Under the pieces are notes generated by a model. That model was not told the DNA's origin and did no database searches. It was given only the letters and a program-made list of their open reading frames with translations. DNA of 64,000 bases from contig NZ_DF968182.1 of NCBI RefSeq assembly GCF_001192835.1, forward strand, positions 1,366,968 through 1,430,967, written 5' to 3'. Within the stretch, counting starts at the first letter, position 1; every line of letters starts with the position of its first letter. Source of the DNA: Lentimicrobium saccharophilum (GTDB taxonomy: Bacteria; Bacteroidota; Bacteroidia; Bacteroidales; Lentimicrobiaceae). Shown here one piece after another: positions 1-9,142 of the stretch. A program made the position numbers and the translations under genes.

Positions 1-693
1 TCGATTACCCTGATGGCGTCTATCCATTTTGCCTGTGCTGAAGCCTATAAAGAGCGAATCATCCAGATCAGGGGAGATAAGAACCTTGTTTTCAACACCG
101 GGGCACTCAGCATCGACCTGCTGAAATCCTGTGAATTGATGAAACAGGAAGAATTCATGGAACGCTTCGGTGTGGATCTTAATCAGCCAACAATCTTGTC
201 AACCCTGCATCCTGAGACTGTTTCATACGAAAGAAATATCGTGCTGGCCGAAACTTTTGCGGAAGCTTTGCTGCACCTCCCCGGTTTTCAGCTGGTCATC
301 ACCATGCCGAATGCCGACACCTTCGGAAAGGTAATCCGGGAAAAACTGCAACAACTAAAACAACTCAGAAAGGGGGTACACCTTTTCGAGAACCTGGGAT
401 CCATTGGATATCTAAGTTGCATGAAGTACTCCAAAATGCTGATTGGGAATACATCCAGCGGATTTTATGATGCCTCCTACTTCCCGAAGTGGGTCATCAA
501 CCTGGGTAACAGGCAAAAAGGAAGGATCAGAACCCCAAACATCATCGACCTTGAATTTAACCCCGTTTCCATTGCAGAAACCGCACGAAAGATCGCCGGC
601 CTCCCTGTCCCGGAGTTCGAGCCGGTTTACGGCAAAGGAGATGCTGCGGCAAAAATGATCAAAATACTTAAAAATGAGTTTACCACACATTGA
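1..693 (+). CDS. legG: UDP/GDP-sugar 2-epimerase (hydrolysing), LegG/NeuC type, 3' part
   Basis: The gene enters from the left edge: codons 1-4 (S-I-T-L) are in frame with the first ATG at 13, so that ATG is internal. The visible 230 residues are the C-terminal Rossmann domain of the UDP-GlcNAc 2-epimerase family (GT-B fold), with the family's HFA..EAYKERIIQ region, STLHPET and GNTSSGFYDA motifs. The hydrolysing branch makes N-acetylmannosamine-type sugars for sialic or legionaminic acids. The next two genes are CBS-nucleotidyltransferase and CMP-sugar synthetase, the same order as in the Campylobacter legionaminic-acid locus (neuC2-ptmE-ptmB). This favours a LegG role on a GDP-linked diacetyl-bacillosamine precursor over NeuC. 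Overlaps the next gene by 20 nt. Confidence 0.82.
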   Translation, partial: SITLMASIHFACAEAYKERIIQIRGDKNLVFNTGALSIDLLKSCELMKQEEFMERFGVDLNQPTILSTLHPETVSYERNIVLAETFAEALLHLPGFQLVITMPNADTFGKVIREKLQQLKQLRKGVHLFENLGSIGYLSCMKYSKMLIGNTSSGFYDASYFPKWVINLGNRQKGRIRTPNIIDLEFNPVSIAETARKIAGLPVPEFEPVYGKGDAAAKMIKILKNEFTTH

Positions 694-1729
694 GAAACAC
701 ACGATTAACGAGCACCTTCCGCTCAGGCAGGCGTTGGGCAAACTGAATGAAGTCCCTGACAACCTGACGATCTTCATTCTGAATGATCAGCATCAGCTGG
801 TCGGCACCCTGACTGACGGGGACGTGCGCCGGGGCCTTTTGAAAGAATTTTCCCTTGACGATGAAGTCAGGAATTTCATGAATACAGGTTTCCGTTCACT
901 GAAACAGCATGAGTTTACGCTCAATCAGATAAAAGATCTCAGGGAGAAAAGGATAAAGATGGTGCCGCTGGTCGATGAAAATAACCACATCATCAGACTG
1001 GCCGATCTGACGAAACTCAGATCCATATTGCCCTGCGATGTATTGCTGATGGCAGGCGGACGGGGTGAACGCCTGAGACCGCTTACCGATGCCACACCCA
1101 AGCCTTTGCTGATGGTTGGTGAAAAACCCATCCTGGAGCACAACATCGACCACCTTATCAGTTTTGGAATGACGAGGATCAATATTTCAATTAATTACCT
1201 TGGCAAGCAGATCATGGAATATTTTGGCGATGGATCATCGAAAGGAATTGAGATCAATTACCTGGAAGAAAAAAGGCCTCTTGGTACGCTGGGCGCCTTA
1301 TCCATGATCAATCATCTCGATTTTGGAAGTATTCTGGTAATGAATGCAGATGTGCTTACCAACATTGATCTGGAAGATTTTTTCAGCGAGTTTGAGGTTC
1401 AGCAGGCGGAAATGGCTGTTGCTTCAATTCCCTATAAGGTCAACATGCCGTTTGCAGTGCTTGAAACCGAACAAAACAGGGTCCTGTCTTTCCGCGAAAA
1501 ACCCCAGTACACTTATTACACCAACGCAGGTATTTACCTTATCAGAAATAAGCTGGCCAGACGTATTCCGCTTGAAAGCACCTTTCACGCCACTGATCTG
1601 ATGGATAACCTACTCGGCAACAACGAAAAAATCATACAGTATCCCATACATGGTTTCTGGATGGACCTGGGAAGAAAAGAGGATCTGGAAAAAGCCAGGG
1701 AAGAAATCAAACACATACGATTTTCATGA
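674..1729 (+). CDS. ptmE: CBS-domain sugar-1-phosphate nucleotidyltransferase (PtmE-like)
   Basis: 351 residues. Residues about 1-115 form a tandem CBS pair (LVGTLTDGDVRRGL; MVPLVDENNHIIRLAD). Residues 122-347 are an NTP_transferase domain with the GxGxRL signature LLMAGGRGERLRPL at about 124-137, then TPKPLL. PtmE of Campylobacter (Cj1329) has this architecture and makes GDP-glucosamine, the entry step to CMP-legionaminic acid. The substrate here is inferred from synteny, and a mannose- or glucose-1-phosphate enzyme remains possible. Translational coupling is likely at both ends: 20 nt overlap upstream, and ATGA overlap (4 nt) with the CMP-sugar synthetase. Confidence 0.85.
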   Translation: MSLPHIEKHTINEHLPLRQALGKLNEVPDNLTIFILNDQHQLVGTLTDGDVRRGLLKEFSLDDEVRNFMNTGFRSLKQHEFTLNQIKDLREKRIKMVPLVDENNHIIRLADLTKLRSILPCDVLLMAGGRGERLRPLTDATPKPLLMVGEKPILEHNIDHLISFGMTRINISINYLGKQIMEYFGDGSSKGIEINYLEEKRPLGTLGALSMINHLDFGSILVMNADVLTNIDLEDFFSEFEVQQAEMAVASIPYKVNMPFAVLETEQNRVLSFREKPQYTYYTNAGIYLIRNKLARRIPLESTFHATDLMDNLLGNNEKIIQYPIHGFWMDLGRKEDLEKAREEIKHIRFS

Positions 1730-2421
1730 AAACCTTAATTATCATCCCGGCAAGGGGAGGATCAAAAGGGATTCCCGGGAAGAACATCCGTCCGTTCGCA
1801 GGCAAACCACTGATACTTCATACACTGGAGCTGGCCCGTCAATTCGGGGCGGATAAAGATATCTGCATAACAACCGACAGCCCTGAGATCGCAGCATTGG
1901 TTGATTCAGCCGGTTATAAAGTACCGTTCTTACGTCCGGAAACACTCGCCACTGATCAGTCAGGCATGTATGAGGTGCTGCTCCACGCGCTGAAACACTA
2001 TCAGGAATCCGGATCCGATTATGAAAGCATACTCCTCCTTCAGCCAACCTCACCTTTCCGGCTTCCGGAACACATCGAAACTGCTTTTGCGCTGTTCACC
2101 CCATCAGCCGACATGGTGGTTTCAGTAAAAGAATCAAAAGCCAACCCTTATTTTGTCCTCTTTGAGGAGAACAGCGAAGGCTATCTGGAGAAATCAAAGC
2201 AGGGTAATTTTATCCGTAGGCAGGACTGTCCGCCCGTTTGGGAATACAATGGCGCTATTTATGTAATTAACATTCAGTCACTTCAGCAATCCCCCATGCA
2301 TGTATTTAAAAAAGTGATCAAATTTGTAATGGATGAATTGCATTCCGTTGATCTGGATACGCCACTTGACTGGGATTATGCGGAGTTTCTCAATGAAAAA
2401 TATCATCTCCTGCCGCTCTGA
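1726..2421 (+). CDS. legF: CMP-nonulosonate (legionaminate/sialate) cytidylyltransferase
   Basis: 231 residues of the acylneuraminate cytidylyltransferase family. The N-terminus IIIPARGGSKGIPGKNI is the CTP-binding signature, and LLLQPTSPFR is the second family motif. It activates a nine-carbon sugar acid with CTP before glycosyl transfer. With the two preceding genes the product is most likely CMP-legionaminic acid, although CMP-Neu5Ac or pseudaminic acid cannot be excluded from sequence alone. The 3' end overlaps the oppositely oriented glycosyltransferase-like gene by 32 nt, so the two transcripts converge tail to tail. Confidence 0.88.
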   Translation: MKTLIIIPARGGSKGIPGKNIRPFAGKPLILHTLELARQFGADKDICITTDSPEIAALVDSAGYKVPFLRPETLATDQSGMYEVLLHALKHYQESGSDYESILLLQPTSPFRLPEHIETAFALFTPSADMVVSVKESKANPYFVLFEENSEGYLEKSKQGNFIRRQDCPPVWEYNGAIYVINIQSLQQSPMHVFKKVIKFVMDELHSVDLDTPLDWDYAEFLNEKYHLLPL

Positions 2422-4240
2422 TGGCTGAAAGAGTGCGCTGAGTGGCAGCCCCGTCGATGGCGAAAGCATACCGGTTAATAAACTCGCGGTACTTTTCCGG
2501 ATCAGGCTTCATTCTTCCCCGAAGTATTTCATCTGAAATGATCTTTAAGCGCCCGGCATCCTTCACCTGCCAGGCTACCCCTTCGGCATGGTAACCCAGA
2601 AGATCATCACCGTGATGATCCAGTATGATCAATGGTTTACCGAAATACACTGCTTCTCCGCCAACCGTGGAATAACAGGTAATCAGCAGGTCACAGGCAG
2701 CAACGAGTTCGTACAGATCAACATCATAAAGAATGCTTACCTGATTAAGACCGGCTTTCCGGGCAATTTCGCTGTAATAGCCCACCGATTCCCGCTCCGC
2801 CGGATGCAGTTTAACCACAAGCTCAACTTCTTCCAGGTCGCGGAATGCAGAAAAAACGTCATAGGCAGCCTGCCATCGCAGGGATTTGTCAGGCATTGGC
2901 TGAGATGCGAATACCGCCAGATGGGATCGGGTAGTGAATTTAACCCTGAATTCACCAGACCTTTCCAGAAGCTTGGTTATCAGATCCGTACGCATCTGAC
3001 CAGTGATAACAACAGCGTCCTGACTGAAATTGCCCCGTGTAACCAGCACATTCTTCCAATGACTGCCCCATACCAGTGTTAAATCAGCCATGATCCTGTT
3101 TTTCCTGTCCGTATTCGTGTACAGATAAGCTGGCTGGGCATCCCCGATATTGCCGTGCTGTATCCCGATAATTCTGCTTCCGTATGCCCTGGCAGCATCC
3201 AGGATACAGCGTGTTGCCGGACTGTTTTCGTCGATGGATGAAACTGTTACAAAATGATGAGTTTTGAAATACCGGTGGTAAGCAAGGTGTTTGGTGATAA
3301 AGAAAGCGTTGGTGCGGCTAAGCTCCAGAAAGGATTCATATATCAGCCTCTCCTCAACTGACATCTCCGAAAGTTCAATAGTTTTCAATGCCCTTCCCAG
3401 CAAATCCATCAACTGCTTTCGTCTGACATGGAGCCGGGGTGAAAGCAACCCCCTGAACAGGACATATTCGCCATACAGCGTTCTGTTTCCCCTGCCCTGC
3501 CCGCTAAAATATTCCTTTTGCAGACGAAAATGTGCGCTTCCGCTGGTCTTGGGAGGCTCAACTTCCGAAAGGATCAGAAATTCATCATCAGAAAGATCAA
3601 ATAACGGAGAAAGGATGTAGTTATCCAGCTTTGGCTGCATGGTAAGCAGGTGTCTGCAATATTGCCTGAAGGCACGGTCAATTAACAGGTGCTTTCGGCC
3701 TTTTGAACCAACAGGCCGTAAGAATCCGATCAGAACCCTCAGGACAAAAAAGACTGCATAATTTATCAGTGCTTTGTAATTCTTCTTCTGTTTCACACCT
3801 TCATTACGCGCCCTGATGACTATACCGGGTGACAGGCAACCATGAAGCTTTAAGGGCGGAAAGTTGCAATAAGCAAATACGGTCCCCTCTGCCTGGCTGA
3901 AATGTTTCAATACCTTCCGGATCCGGAAAACCGGCTGGAGCCGAAAATATATCCTGAAACGTTGATAATGCCACAGCGGCAAACCACCCAAATTAAGCAA
4001 TTCACTTACGCTTGCCTCGCCGGCATACCTGTCGCCAAATTCCAGGATACCGGATAAAAGCTCGCGGTCAGCGTCGCGGATAAGTTGTCCCGGTATCGGT
4101 AAAACTTTAAAACCCGGAAATTTTTCAGGTTCAATGAGCCCGGGCAGGAAAAAAATACGACATGAATCAGGGATATGAAGCTTCCTGATTTCTTCAATTT
4201 CATCCAACCCCGGTTTTCGGAATATCAGGATCGTTTCCAT
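2390..4240 (-). CDS. Putative GT-B glycosyltransferase of the surface-glycan locus
   Basis: 616 residues, no signal peptide. I do not recognise the exact family. The C-terminal half (about 330-600) has the look of a GT-B nucleotide-sugar-binding domain: GIQHGNIG, LVWGSHWK, VVKLHP, CDLLITCYSTVGGEAVYF and KPLIILDHHG, a layout shared with capsule and CDP-glycerol or sialyl-type transferases. The N-terminal half is anonymous. Its position, tail to tail with the CMP-nonulosonate synthetase and upstream of nothing but the locus end, suggests it transfers the CMP-activated sugar, but this is inference. Its start overlaps the end of the flippase gene by 16 nt, so the two form one minus-strand operon. 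Confidence 0.6.
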   Translation of the reverse strand: METILIFRKPGLDEIEEIRKLHIPDSCRIFFLPGLIEPEKFPGFKVLPIPGQLIRDADRELLSGILEFGDRYAGEASVSELLNLGGLPLWHYQRFRIYFRLQPVFRIRKVLKHFSQAEGTVFAYCNFPPLKLHGCLSPGIVIRARNEGVKQKKNYKALINYAVFFVLRVLIGFLRPVGSKGRKHLLIDRAFRQYCRHLLTMQPKLDNYILSPLFDLSDDEFLILSEVEPPKTSGSAHFRLQKEYFSGQGRGNRTLYGEYVLFRGLLSPRLHVRRKQLMDLLGRALKTIELSEMSVEERLIYESFLELSRTNAFFITKHLAYHRYFKTHHFVTVSSIDENSPATRCILDAARAYGSRIIGIQHGNIGDAQPAYLYTNTDRKNRIMADLTLVWGSHWKNVLVTRGNFSQDAVVITGQMRTDLITKLLERSGEFRVKFTTRSHLAVFASQPMPDKSLRWQAAYDVFSAFRDLEEVELVVKLHPAERESVGYYSEIARKAGLNQVSILYDVDLYELVAACDLLITCYSTVGGEAVYFGKPLIILDHHGDDLLGYHAEGVAWQVKDAGRLKIISDEILRGRMKPDPEKYREFINRYAFAIDGAATQRTLSAIRAAGDDIFH

Positions 4241-5679
4241 CTTTTCCGGATAAAAATATTCAATTCGTTACGGTAAAGGTAGATCAAACCCGACGATGCC
4301 AGCATGGTAATCAGCACAGCCGTGATAAACGGATCAAACCCGGCATTGACCCTTACAATTTCTGCAACCACAGTAAAAAGTATGATTATCAGGGGGAACA
4401 ACACAGTTTTCCGCAAACTCCATTTGATATCCACAATCCGCTTTTGATAATAAAAAATCCCTGAGACCATCACCAGATCGGAAATCAGGCCGGCAGCGAT
4501 GGCCCCGAAGTAAGAGAATTGCGGGATAAGCAGATAATTCAGCAACAGGTTGATAACCATTGCGCCTGAATTCAGATAAAGAAAGATTTTTGTCTTTTTC
4601 AGATAATAAGCCGGGTAAGAAAAGACAATAAACTGGGTCCGGAGTAAGCTTCGCATAAAAACGAGTGAAACCAGTCCGTATGCCTGCCTTACATCTGTTT
4701 CATAGAAAAGATGCAGGTACAGCATGGTGGGCAGGATGGCAAATACCACGATGATCATACTCTGCATCAGCAATATATTGGAAAGCTGACGGATTTCATC
4801 CTGCTTTTCGGAAATTCCTTCCTTCATCACCCTGAACACTTCAGGCTGGTTGGCGCCCTGCAGTCCCTGTAAAACAATGGCAATACCTGCCGCAAAATTC
4901 ACAGCCGTATTATAAATCCCCAGGTCAACGGGAAAGCGTTCAAGCATAAACCGGTCGGCATATGTAAGCGCCCATACAATTACACTGTACTGCGTAAGCG
5001 GGAAAGCAAACCTGTTTATCTCCTTCATCAGGGCCCTGTCGGCGCGGAATCCCGATTTGCTGTAAATATATATCAGCACAGCCAATGCAACCAGACCGGT
5101 ACCAATGGCGCTGCCGGTGATATAACCGATAAAAGACATTTCAAAAAAGAAAAGCCCGGCCAACTGAAAGCCGGTGCGGAAAACGCCCAGGCCCATGCTT
5201 ACCAGGACGAAGGAAAGGATCTTCTTTTCATTCCTGAATAAAGCAGCAGCAGTTATATTGACAGCCCTTCCTACCCCGGTAACGATACATGCAAAACCAT
5301 ATTTTGAGAAATCCTGCAACTGAGGCTGATGAAACAGTTGTCCGATGTAGTCCCTGAAGATCCAGGCAAGAGCGAATAATATAAGTCCCCGGAACAGGAT
5401 TGACGAGAAGACACCGGAAACCAGACGATGATAACCCGGAGAATCCGGCTCTACATCATAGTAAAACCTGGAAATGGCGTTTCCCATCGAGAAAAGGGAA
5501 ACGGCAAATATCAGCGAGGTAAAAAGCTCTGTGATAGCCAATTGAGAGAAGTCCACAGCGCCAAGCATGTCACTCCCTTCATATACAGGCTGTATAATAA
5601 CCTGAAGTACAGGCGCAAACGCGGCAACTGCCGTGTAGATAAATGAAAGTTTCAGGTGCTCCTTTACGTCAACACTCAT
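4225..5679 (-). CDS. Polysaccharide flippase, MOP/Wzx-like
   Basis: 484 residues, about 12-14 predicted membrane segments, with the MATE-like N-terminal (SRFYYD, GVFSS) and C-terminal polysaccharide-synthesis domains of Wzx-type exporters. It would flip undecaprenyl-linked repeat units across the inner membrane. The open frame extends to a TTG at 5703, but ATG 5679 is preferred because a TATCTTTG promoter box lies at 5701-5708, which puts the transcription start downstream of 5703. Forms an operon with the following glycosyltransferase-like gene. Confidence 0.85.
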   Translation of the reverse strand: MSVDVKEHLKLSFIYTAVAAFAPVLQVIIQPVYEGSDMLGAVDFSQLAITELFTSLIFAVSLFSMGNAISRFYYDVEPDSPGYHRLVSGVFSSILFRGLILFALAWIFRDYIGQLFHQPQLQDFSKYGFACIVTGVGRAVNITAAALFRNEKKILSFVLVSMGLGVFRTGFQLAGLFFFEMSFIGYITGSAIGTGLVALAVLIYIYSKSGFRADRALMKEINRFAFPLTQYSVIVWALTYADRFMLERFPVDLGIYNTAVNFAAGIAIVLQGLQGANQPEVFRVMKEGISEKQDEIRQLSNILLMQSMIIVVFAILPTMLYLHLFYETDVRQAYGLVSLVFMRSLLRTQFIVFSYPAYYLKKTKIFLYLNSGAMVINLLLNYLLIPQFSYFGAIAAGLISDLVMVSGIFYYQKRIVDIKWSLRKTVLFPLIIILFTVVAEIVRVNAGFDPFITAVLITMLASSGLIYLYRNELNIFIRKRWKRS

Positions 5680-5700
5680 TACCCGTTTGTACTGGAAAGG

Positions 5701-5708
5701 CAAAGATA
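5701..5708 (-). promoter_or_regulatory. Promoter -7 box TATCTTTG for the flippase operon
   Basis: Minus-strand TATCTTTG matches the Bacteroidota TAnnTTTG -7 element exactly. A TTTG lies 17 nt further upstream, shorter than the usual 19-21. The predicted start at about 5694 gives a short leader to ATG 5679. Confidence 0.5.
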
Positions 5709-5744
5709 AGAGGAATAAAAGAAATCAAAGAAATTTGTATCCTG

Positions 5745-6112
5745 TTATAGTTTTCTGTGCAAAGTAACCGATCCGTAAACAATTTCAGGAGTAAACTGCC
5801 CAGGATCATTGCAGCAGTCAAACTGAACACATACATAATAAACGCCCTGAGGACACTTTTTTCCTTTAAATGTACCATCCCAGCTTTCATGCAAGTCATT
5901 GGTTGAAAAAAGCACGGCGCCTAAACGATTTATAAAGCAGTACCAACAGAGAAATAAAAAGGAATCCTGAGGTGTTCATCTATTGATGGCAAGTAAAATT
6001 GAATAATTCCATCCGGCAACGACAGTGGCTTAAACACATCATTCTGAAAAAGCAAATAACCAAAAAGGCGCTCATTGCAATTAACAGCAATATTGAGTGA
6101 AACCCCGTGCAT
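5745..6112 (-). pseudogene. Decayed T9SS type B sorting domain (CHU_C, gliding-motility C-terminal)
   Basis: Not visible as one open frame. On the minus strand, one frame (about 6112 to 5933) holds an NDVFKPL segment typical of the start of CHU_C domains. A second frame (about 5975 to 5745) then reads INRLGAVLFSTND, SWDGTFKGK and PQGVYYV and ends VTLHRKL-stop at 5745, the classic end of the domain. Joining them needs a frame change near 5935-5945, and no signal peptide or start exists. It is therefore a remnant of the 3' end of a larger secreted protein, lying between a T9SS type A gene and the flippase. A sequencing frameshift in a genuine short gene is the alternative, but the missing upstream part argues for decay. 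Confidence 0.7.
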
Positions 6113-6225
6113 TTCTTTATACCAAAGTCTGGTAATGAAAAAACACTTAAATTCCACCGGAAAACTTCACAAAAAATCTTTAAACATTTTTTGCTTCAAT
6201 GCCTTTTCACAAAAAATAACCTGAC

Positions 6226-7182
6226 TCATTGTCTGATGAACTTTCTTGATGAAATTAAATCACCGAATGGGTTTCTTATCCTGAGTAAATATGATCCTGG
6301 AGCAAGCCGGGTCAGGTCGATAACAAAATTACCCGGCCCGGCGGTCGAAGAAAGACAAATCCTGCCACCGGTATCCTGTATTGTATAATGAACTACGCCA
6401 TTAAAGGCATCATTTAATGAAACATTCAACACATCTCCGGCCGGATTTGGAAAAACAACCGTTTCAGTATTATTTTTAACGGTGATTTCCGAATCGACAG
6501 GTACATATTCCGGACAATTAACTGCAGAAAAAACCAGGTTGCCCTCATTACTCATCACTCCTTTCCAGCATTGTCCATCCGGTGATTTCATGATTATACC
6601 CCTGTTAATATCTTCAAGATAAATATCCCCATCTGCAATCTGAAGTCTGGCAGCAGGATCTCCGGTTCCTAATCCCAAAAATCCGTTTTCAGCAAGCCTC
6701 ATTCGCTCGGAACTTACCGTTTCATAACGGTCTGTAGTATTGAAAACGATGTACGACGGATAACTTCCATAATCAAGTCCCCTGCCTGCGTAAAACAAAA
6801 TACTCGAATTAAATCTGAACTCGTTGTTGTAAAACATGGATGAAACGATTCCTGTCAACCGGTCACCTGTGACAACATCCTGAGGAAAATCAACCGTTCC
6901 GCGCGACCGCCTGCCATTAATCAGGCTTCCTACATAATGAATATCGCTTGCAGAAAACCCGTCATAGGTCGCATAATGATTATTCCTTATACTCATGATC
7001 CCATACTGAGGATATGACACAACCTCGTCAGTAACCAGCGTAAACTTTGAACCAGGGAAAGCAGTTCCGATCCCGAGATTCCCGTTATACTGATAAATAT
7101 TGGTTGAAATCGAGTCCGTCTGAGCGAAGGACAGCGCATTCAGCGCGAGTAAAACACAGGTAATACAATTACTTAATCTCAT
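6226..7182 (-). CDS. Secreted T9SS type A protein with tail-fibre-like repeats
   Basis: 318 residues. Signal peptide about 1-20 (ends LSFAQ). The middle contains GNLGIGTAFPGSKFTL and GFLGLGTGDPAARLQIADGDIY, the GIGT-type repeats found in Bacteroidota surface and tail-fibre-like proteins. Residues about 240-318 form a type A sorting domain: VVFPNPAGDVLNVS, a PGSYLLRI motif, and a basic end SSRKFIRQ. The protein is expected to cross the outer membrane through the T9SS and be anchored or released. Function unknown; an adhesin or structural role is a guess. Confidence 0.75.
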   Translation of the reverse strand: MRLSNCITCVLLALNALSFAQTDSISTNIYQYNGNLGIGTAFPGSKFTLVTDEVVSYPQYGIMSIRNNHYATYDGFSASDIHYVGSLINGRRSRGTVDFPQDVVTGDRLTGIVSSMFYNNEFRFNSSILFYAGRGLDYGSYPSYIVFNTTDRYETVSSERMRLAENGFLGLGTGDPAARLQIADGDIYLEDINRGIIMKSPDGQCWKGVMSNEGNLVFSAVNCPEYVPVDSEITVKNNTETVVFPNPAGDVLNVSLNDAFNGVVHYTIQDTGGRICLSSTAGPGNFVIDLTRLAPGSYLLRIRNPFGDLISSRKFIRQ

Positions 7183-7308
7183 CGCTTTAATAATTTAATG
7201 TTATTACTTACCGGATTATTTAAAATGTTCTTTAACAGGCACTTTGCGTTATTATCGATTTTTTTTAAAATCAAGCTCAAACAAGACTAACATTCATCCT
7301 ATGACCGG

Positions 7309-8271
7309 TTACAATGATTTTTTGTTCTTTCCGGCCACCGAAATACTTGCATTCAACTCAAAGCCAAGCAATATGATGATTGCATTAAAATATATCCAAA
7401 GCATAAAAATGATCAAAGTTCCGATCGAGCCGTAAAGGGTATTGTATTTTGCGAAATTATTCACATAATAGTTAAAACCGACAGAAGCAGCAATAAAAAG
7501 CAGGGTGGTAATGGTGGAGCCTGCGGAAATAAACCGGAACCTTAGTTTCCGGCTGGGGGCAAAATAAAAAAGAAACGAAAAGGCAAAAAAGAGCAGGGCA
7601 AGTGTGATAATCCATTTCCCTGCCGATAGCATGAAAATCCCAACCTTATCGGTAAGCAGGCCATGCGATTCAAGCCATTTCAGCACCATCGGACCGAATG
7701 TAATCAGAGCAATGGCGATGATGACAAGGACCGACAACAGGAATACCAGACCGATGGCAACCAGCCGCTGGCGCATGGCCGAACGTGTTTCTATGGAATG
7801 GTAAGTCTGATTGAAAGCCTCCATCAGGCTGGTTACGCTGTTGGTGGAGAAGTACATGGCCATCAGGAAACCTATGGAGAGCACTCCTCCCTGCGGCCGT
7901 TTCACAATATCAAAAATGGTGTCTTCAACGGTTGCCCATACCTTTTCAGGGATAAATTCGCTGAGCAGGCTCAAAAGGCTGTCCTGGAAATTGTCAATGG
8001 GAATGTATGGAATCAGTGAGAAAAAAAACAGTAAGGCCGGAAAAATTGCAAGAAAGAAATTAAACGAAAGTGCAGCCGCCCGGTTGGTAATGGCTCCCTT
8101 CTGTATGCCCTTTACAAAAAACTCTGCAACATAATAAAGTGGAACTCCGTCAAATCCGGGTAATACCAGGCGCTTGGACCAGATCAGCAGCTTCCTGACC
8201 TGCCGGCTGCGCAACACCCTGTTGTAGACACTCAGAGAATAACCGGTGATGCGTTCGGCTAGTTTTTTCAT
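7309..8271 (-). CDS. YihY/BrkB-family inner-membrane protein
   Basis: 320 residues, about six transmembrane segments, with the BrkB/YihY signatures AAALSFNFFLAIFPALLFF and TLYGSIGTLIIFMLWIYF. The family was once misnamed RNase BN and its molecular role is still unclear; one branch is linked to serum resistance. It starts 10 nt after the nadC stop codon, so it is the distal gene of a DUF4783-nadC-brkB operon. Confidence 0.85.
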   Translation of the reverse strand: MKKLAERITGYSLSVYNRVLRSRQVRKLLIWSKRLVLPGFDGVPLYYVAEFFVKGIQKGAITNRAAALSFNFFLAIFPALLFFFSLIPYIPIDNFQDSLLSLLSEFIPEKVWATVEDTIFDIVKRPQGGVLSIGFLMAMYFSTNSVTSLMEAFNQTYHSIETRSAMRQRLVAIGLVFLLSVLVIIAIALITFGPMVLKWLESHGLLTDKVGIFMLSAGKWIITLALLFFAFSFLFYFAPSRKLRFRFISAGSTITTLLFIAASVGFNYYVNNFAKYNTLYGSIGTLIIFMLWIYFNAIIILLGFELNASISVAGKNKKSL

Positions 8272-8280
8272 ACCGGCTCT

Positions 8281-9117
8281 TTAACAGGCCTTCAGGCTCA
8301 GGTCAAGGCTCTTTATCTGATGCGTAAGCGCTCCCACAGAAACAAAATCTACCCCGGTTTCGGCATGTTGCCTGATGGTTTCCAGGGTAATCCCTCCGGA
8401 AGCCTCTGTTTCATATTTTCCTGCGATCATTTCAACCGCTTTCCTGAGGTTTTCGGGGCTGAAATTATCCAGCATAATCCGGTTGACCCCGCCCGTATCA
8501 AGAACCTGTCTCAATTCATCAAAGTTTCTCACCTCGACCTCGATCTGCAGGTCTCTACCGTTTTTCTCCAGGTATTTTTTTGCTGCATGAATGGCTTTGG
8601 CAATACCGCCGGCAAAATCCACATGATTGTCTTTGATCATAATCATATCATACAAGCCGAACCGGTGATTGTGCCCGCCTCCGTGCTTCACGGCCATTTT
8701 CTCGATTGCACGCATCAGGGGGGTGGTTTTGCGGGTATCAAGTACACGTGTGTTAAGCCCCTCCAGTTGCCTGACATATTGTGATGTTGTGGTGGCAATC
8801 CCGCTCATACGCTGCATAAAATTCAGCACCAGCCGCTCAGCCTTAAGAATGGATGCAGAGGGCCCTTCAACAGTAAAAGCGATATCACCGGGCTGAATGG
8901 CATCACCATCCTTCATGAGAGGATGCATGACGATACGCGGATCCACCAGTAAAAAAACCCGGGCGGCAATATCCATACCCGATAGTATGCCCTCCTGTTT
9001 TACCAGCAACTTAGCCTTGCCGGTAGCATCTTCAGGAATTGTCGATAATGAAGTATGGTCGCCATCACCTACATCTTCGATCAGGGCATTGGCAATAATC
9101 TCATCAATGGTCAGCAT
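8281..9117 (-). CDS. nadC: Nicotinate-nucleotide pyrophosphorylase (carboxylating)
   Basis: 278 residues. Converts quinolinate and PRPP to nicotinate mononucleotide, the convergence step of de novo NAD synthesis. Motifs: EDVGDGDHTS near the N-terminus, NFMQRMSGIATTT, DTRKTTP, KHGGGHNHRFGL and KDNH, all lining the quinolinate/PRPP site. The open frame extends upstream to a TTG at 9159, inside the previous gene. ATG 9117 gives the usual family length and N-terminus and leaves a 25-nt gap. Confidence 0.94.
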   Translation of the reverse strand: MLTIDEIIANALIEDVGDGDHTSLSTIPEDATGKAKLLVKQEGILSGMDIAARVFLLVDPRIVMHPLMKDGDAIQPGDIAFTVEGPSASILKAERLVLNFMQRMSGIATTTSQYVRQLEGLNTRVLDTRKTTPLMRAIEKMAVKHGGGHNHRFGLYDMIMIKDNHVDFAGGIAKAIHAAKKYLEKNGRDLQIEVEVRNFDELRQVLDTGGVNRIMLDNFSPENLRKAVEMIAGKYETEASGGITLETIRQHAETGVDFVSVGALTHQIKSLDLSLKAC

Positions 9118-9142
9118 CGGATTCAACAGGGATCTTTCTTGG

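Noticed and set aside
2588-3082. 164-residue plus-strand ORF
   Set aside because: Antisense shadow of the glycosyltransferase-like gene.
5669-5899. 76-residue membrane-protein-like ORF on the minus strand
   Set aside because: It covers the flippase promoter and another frame of the same DNA encodes the end of a CHU_C domain, which explains the region better.
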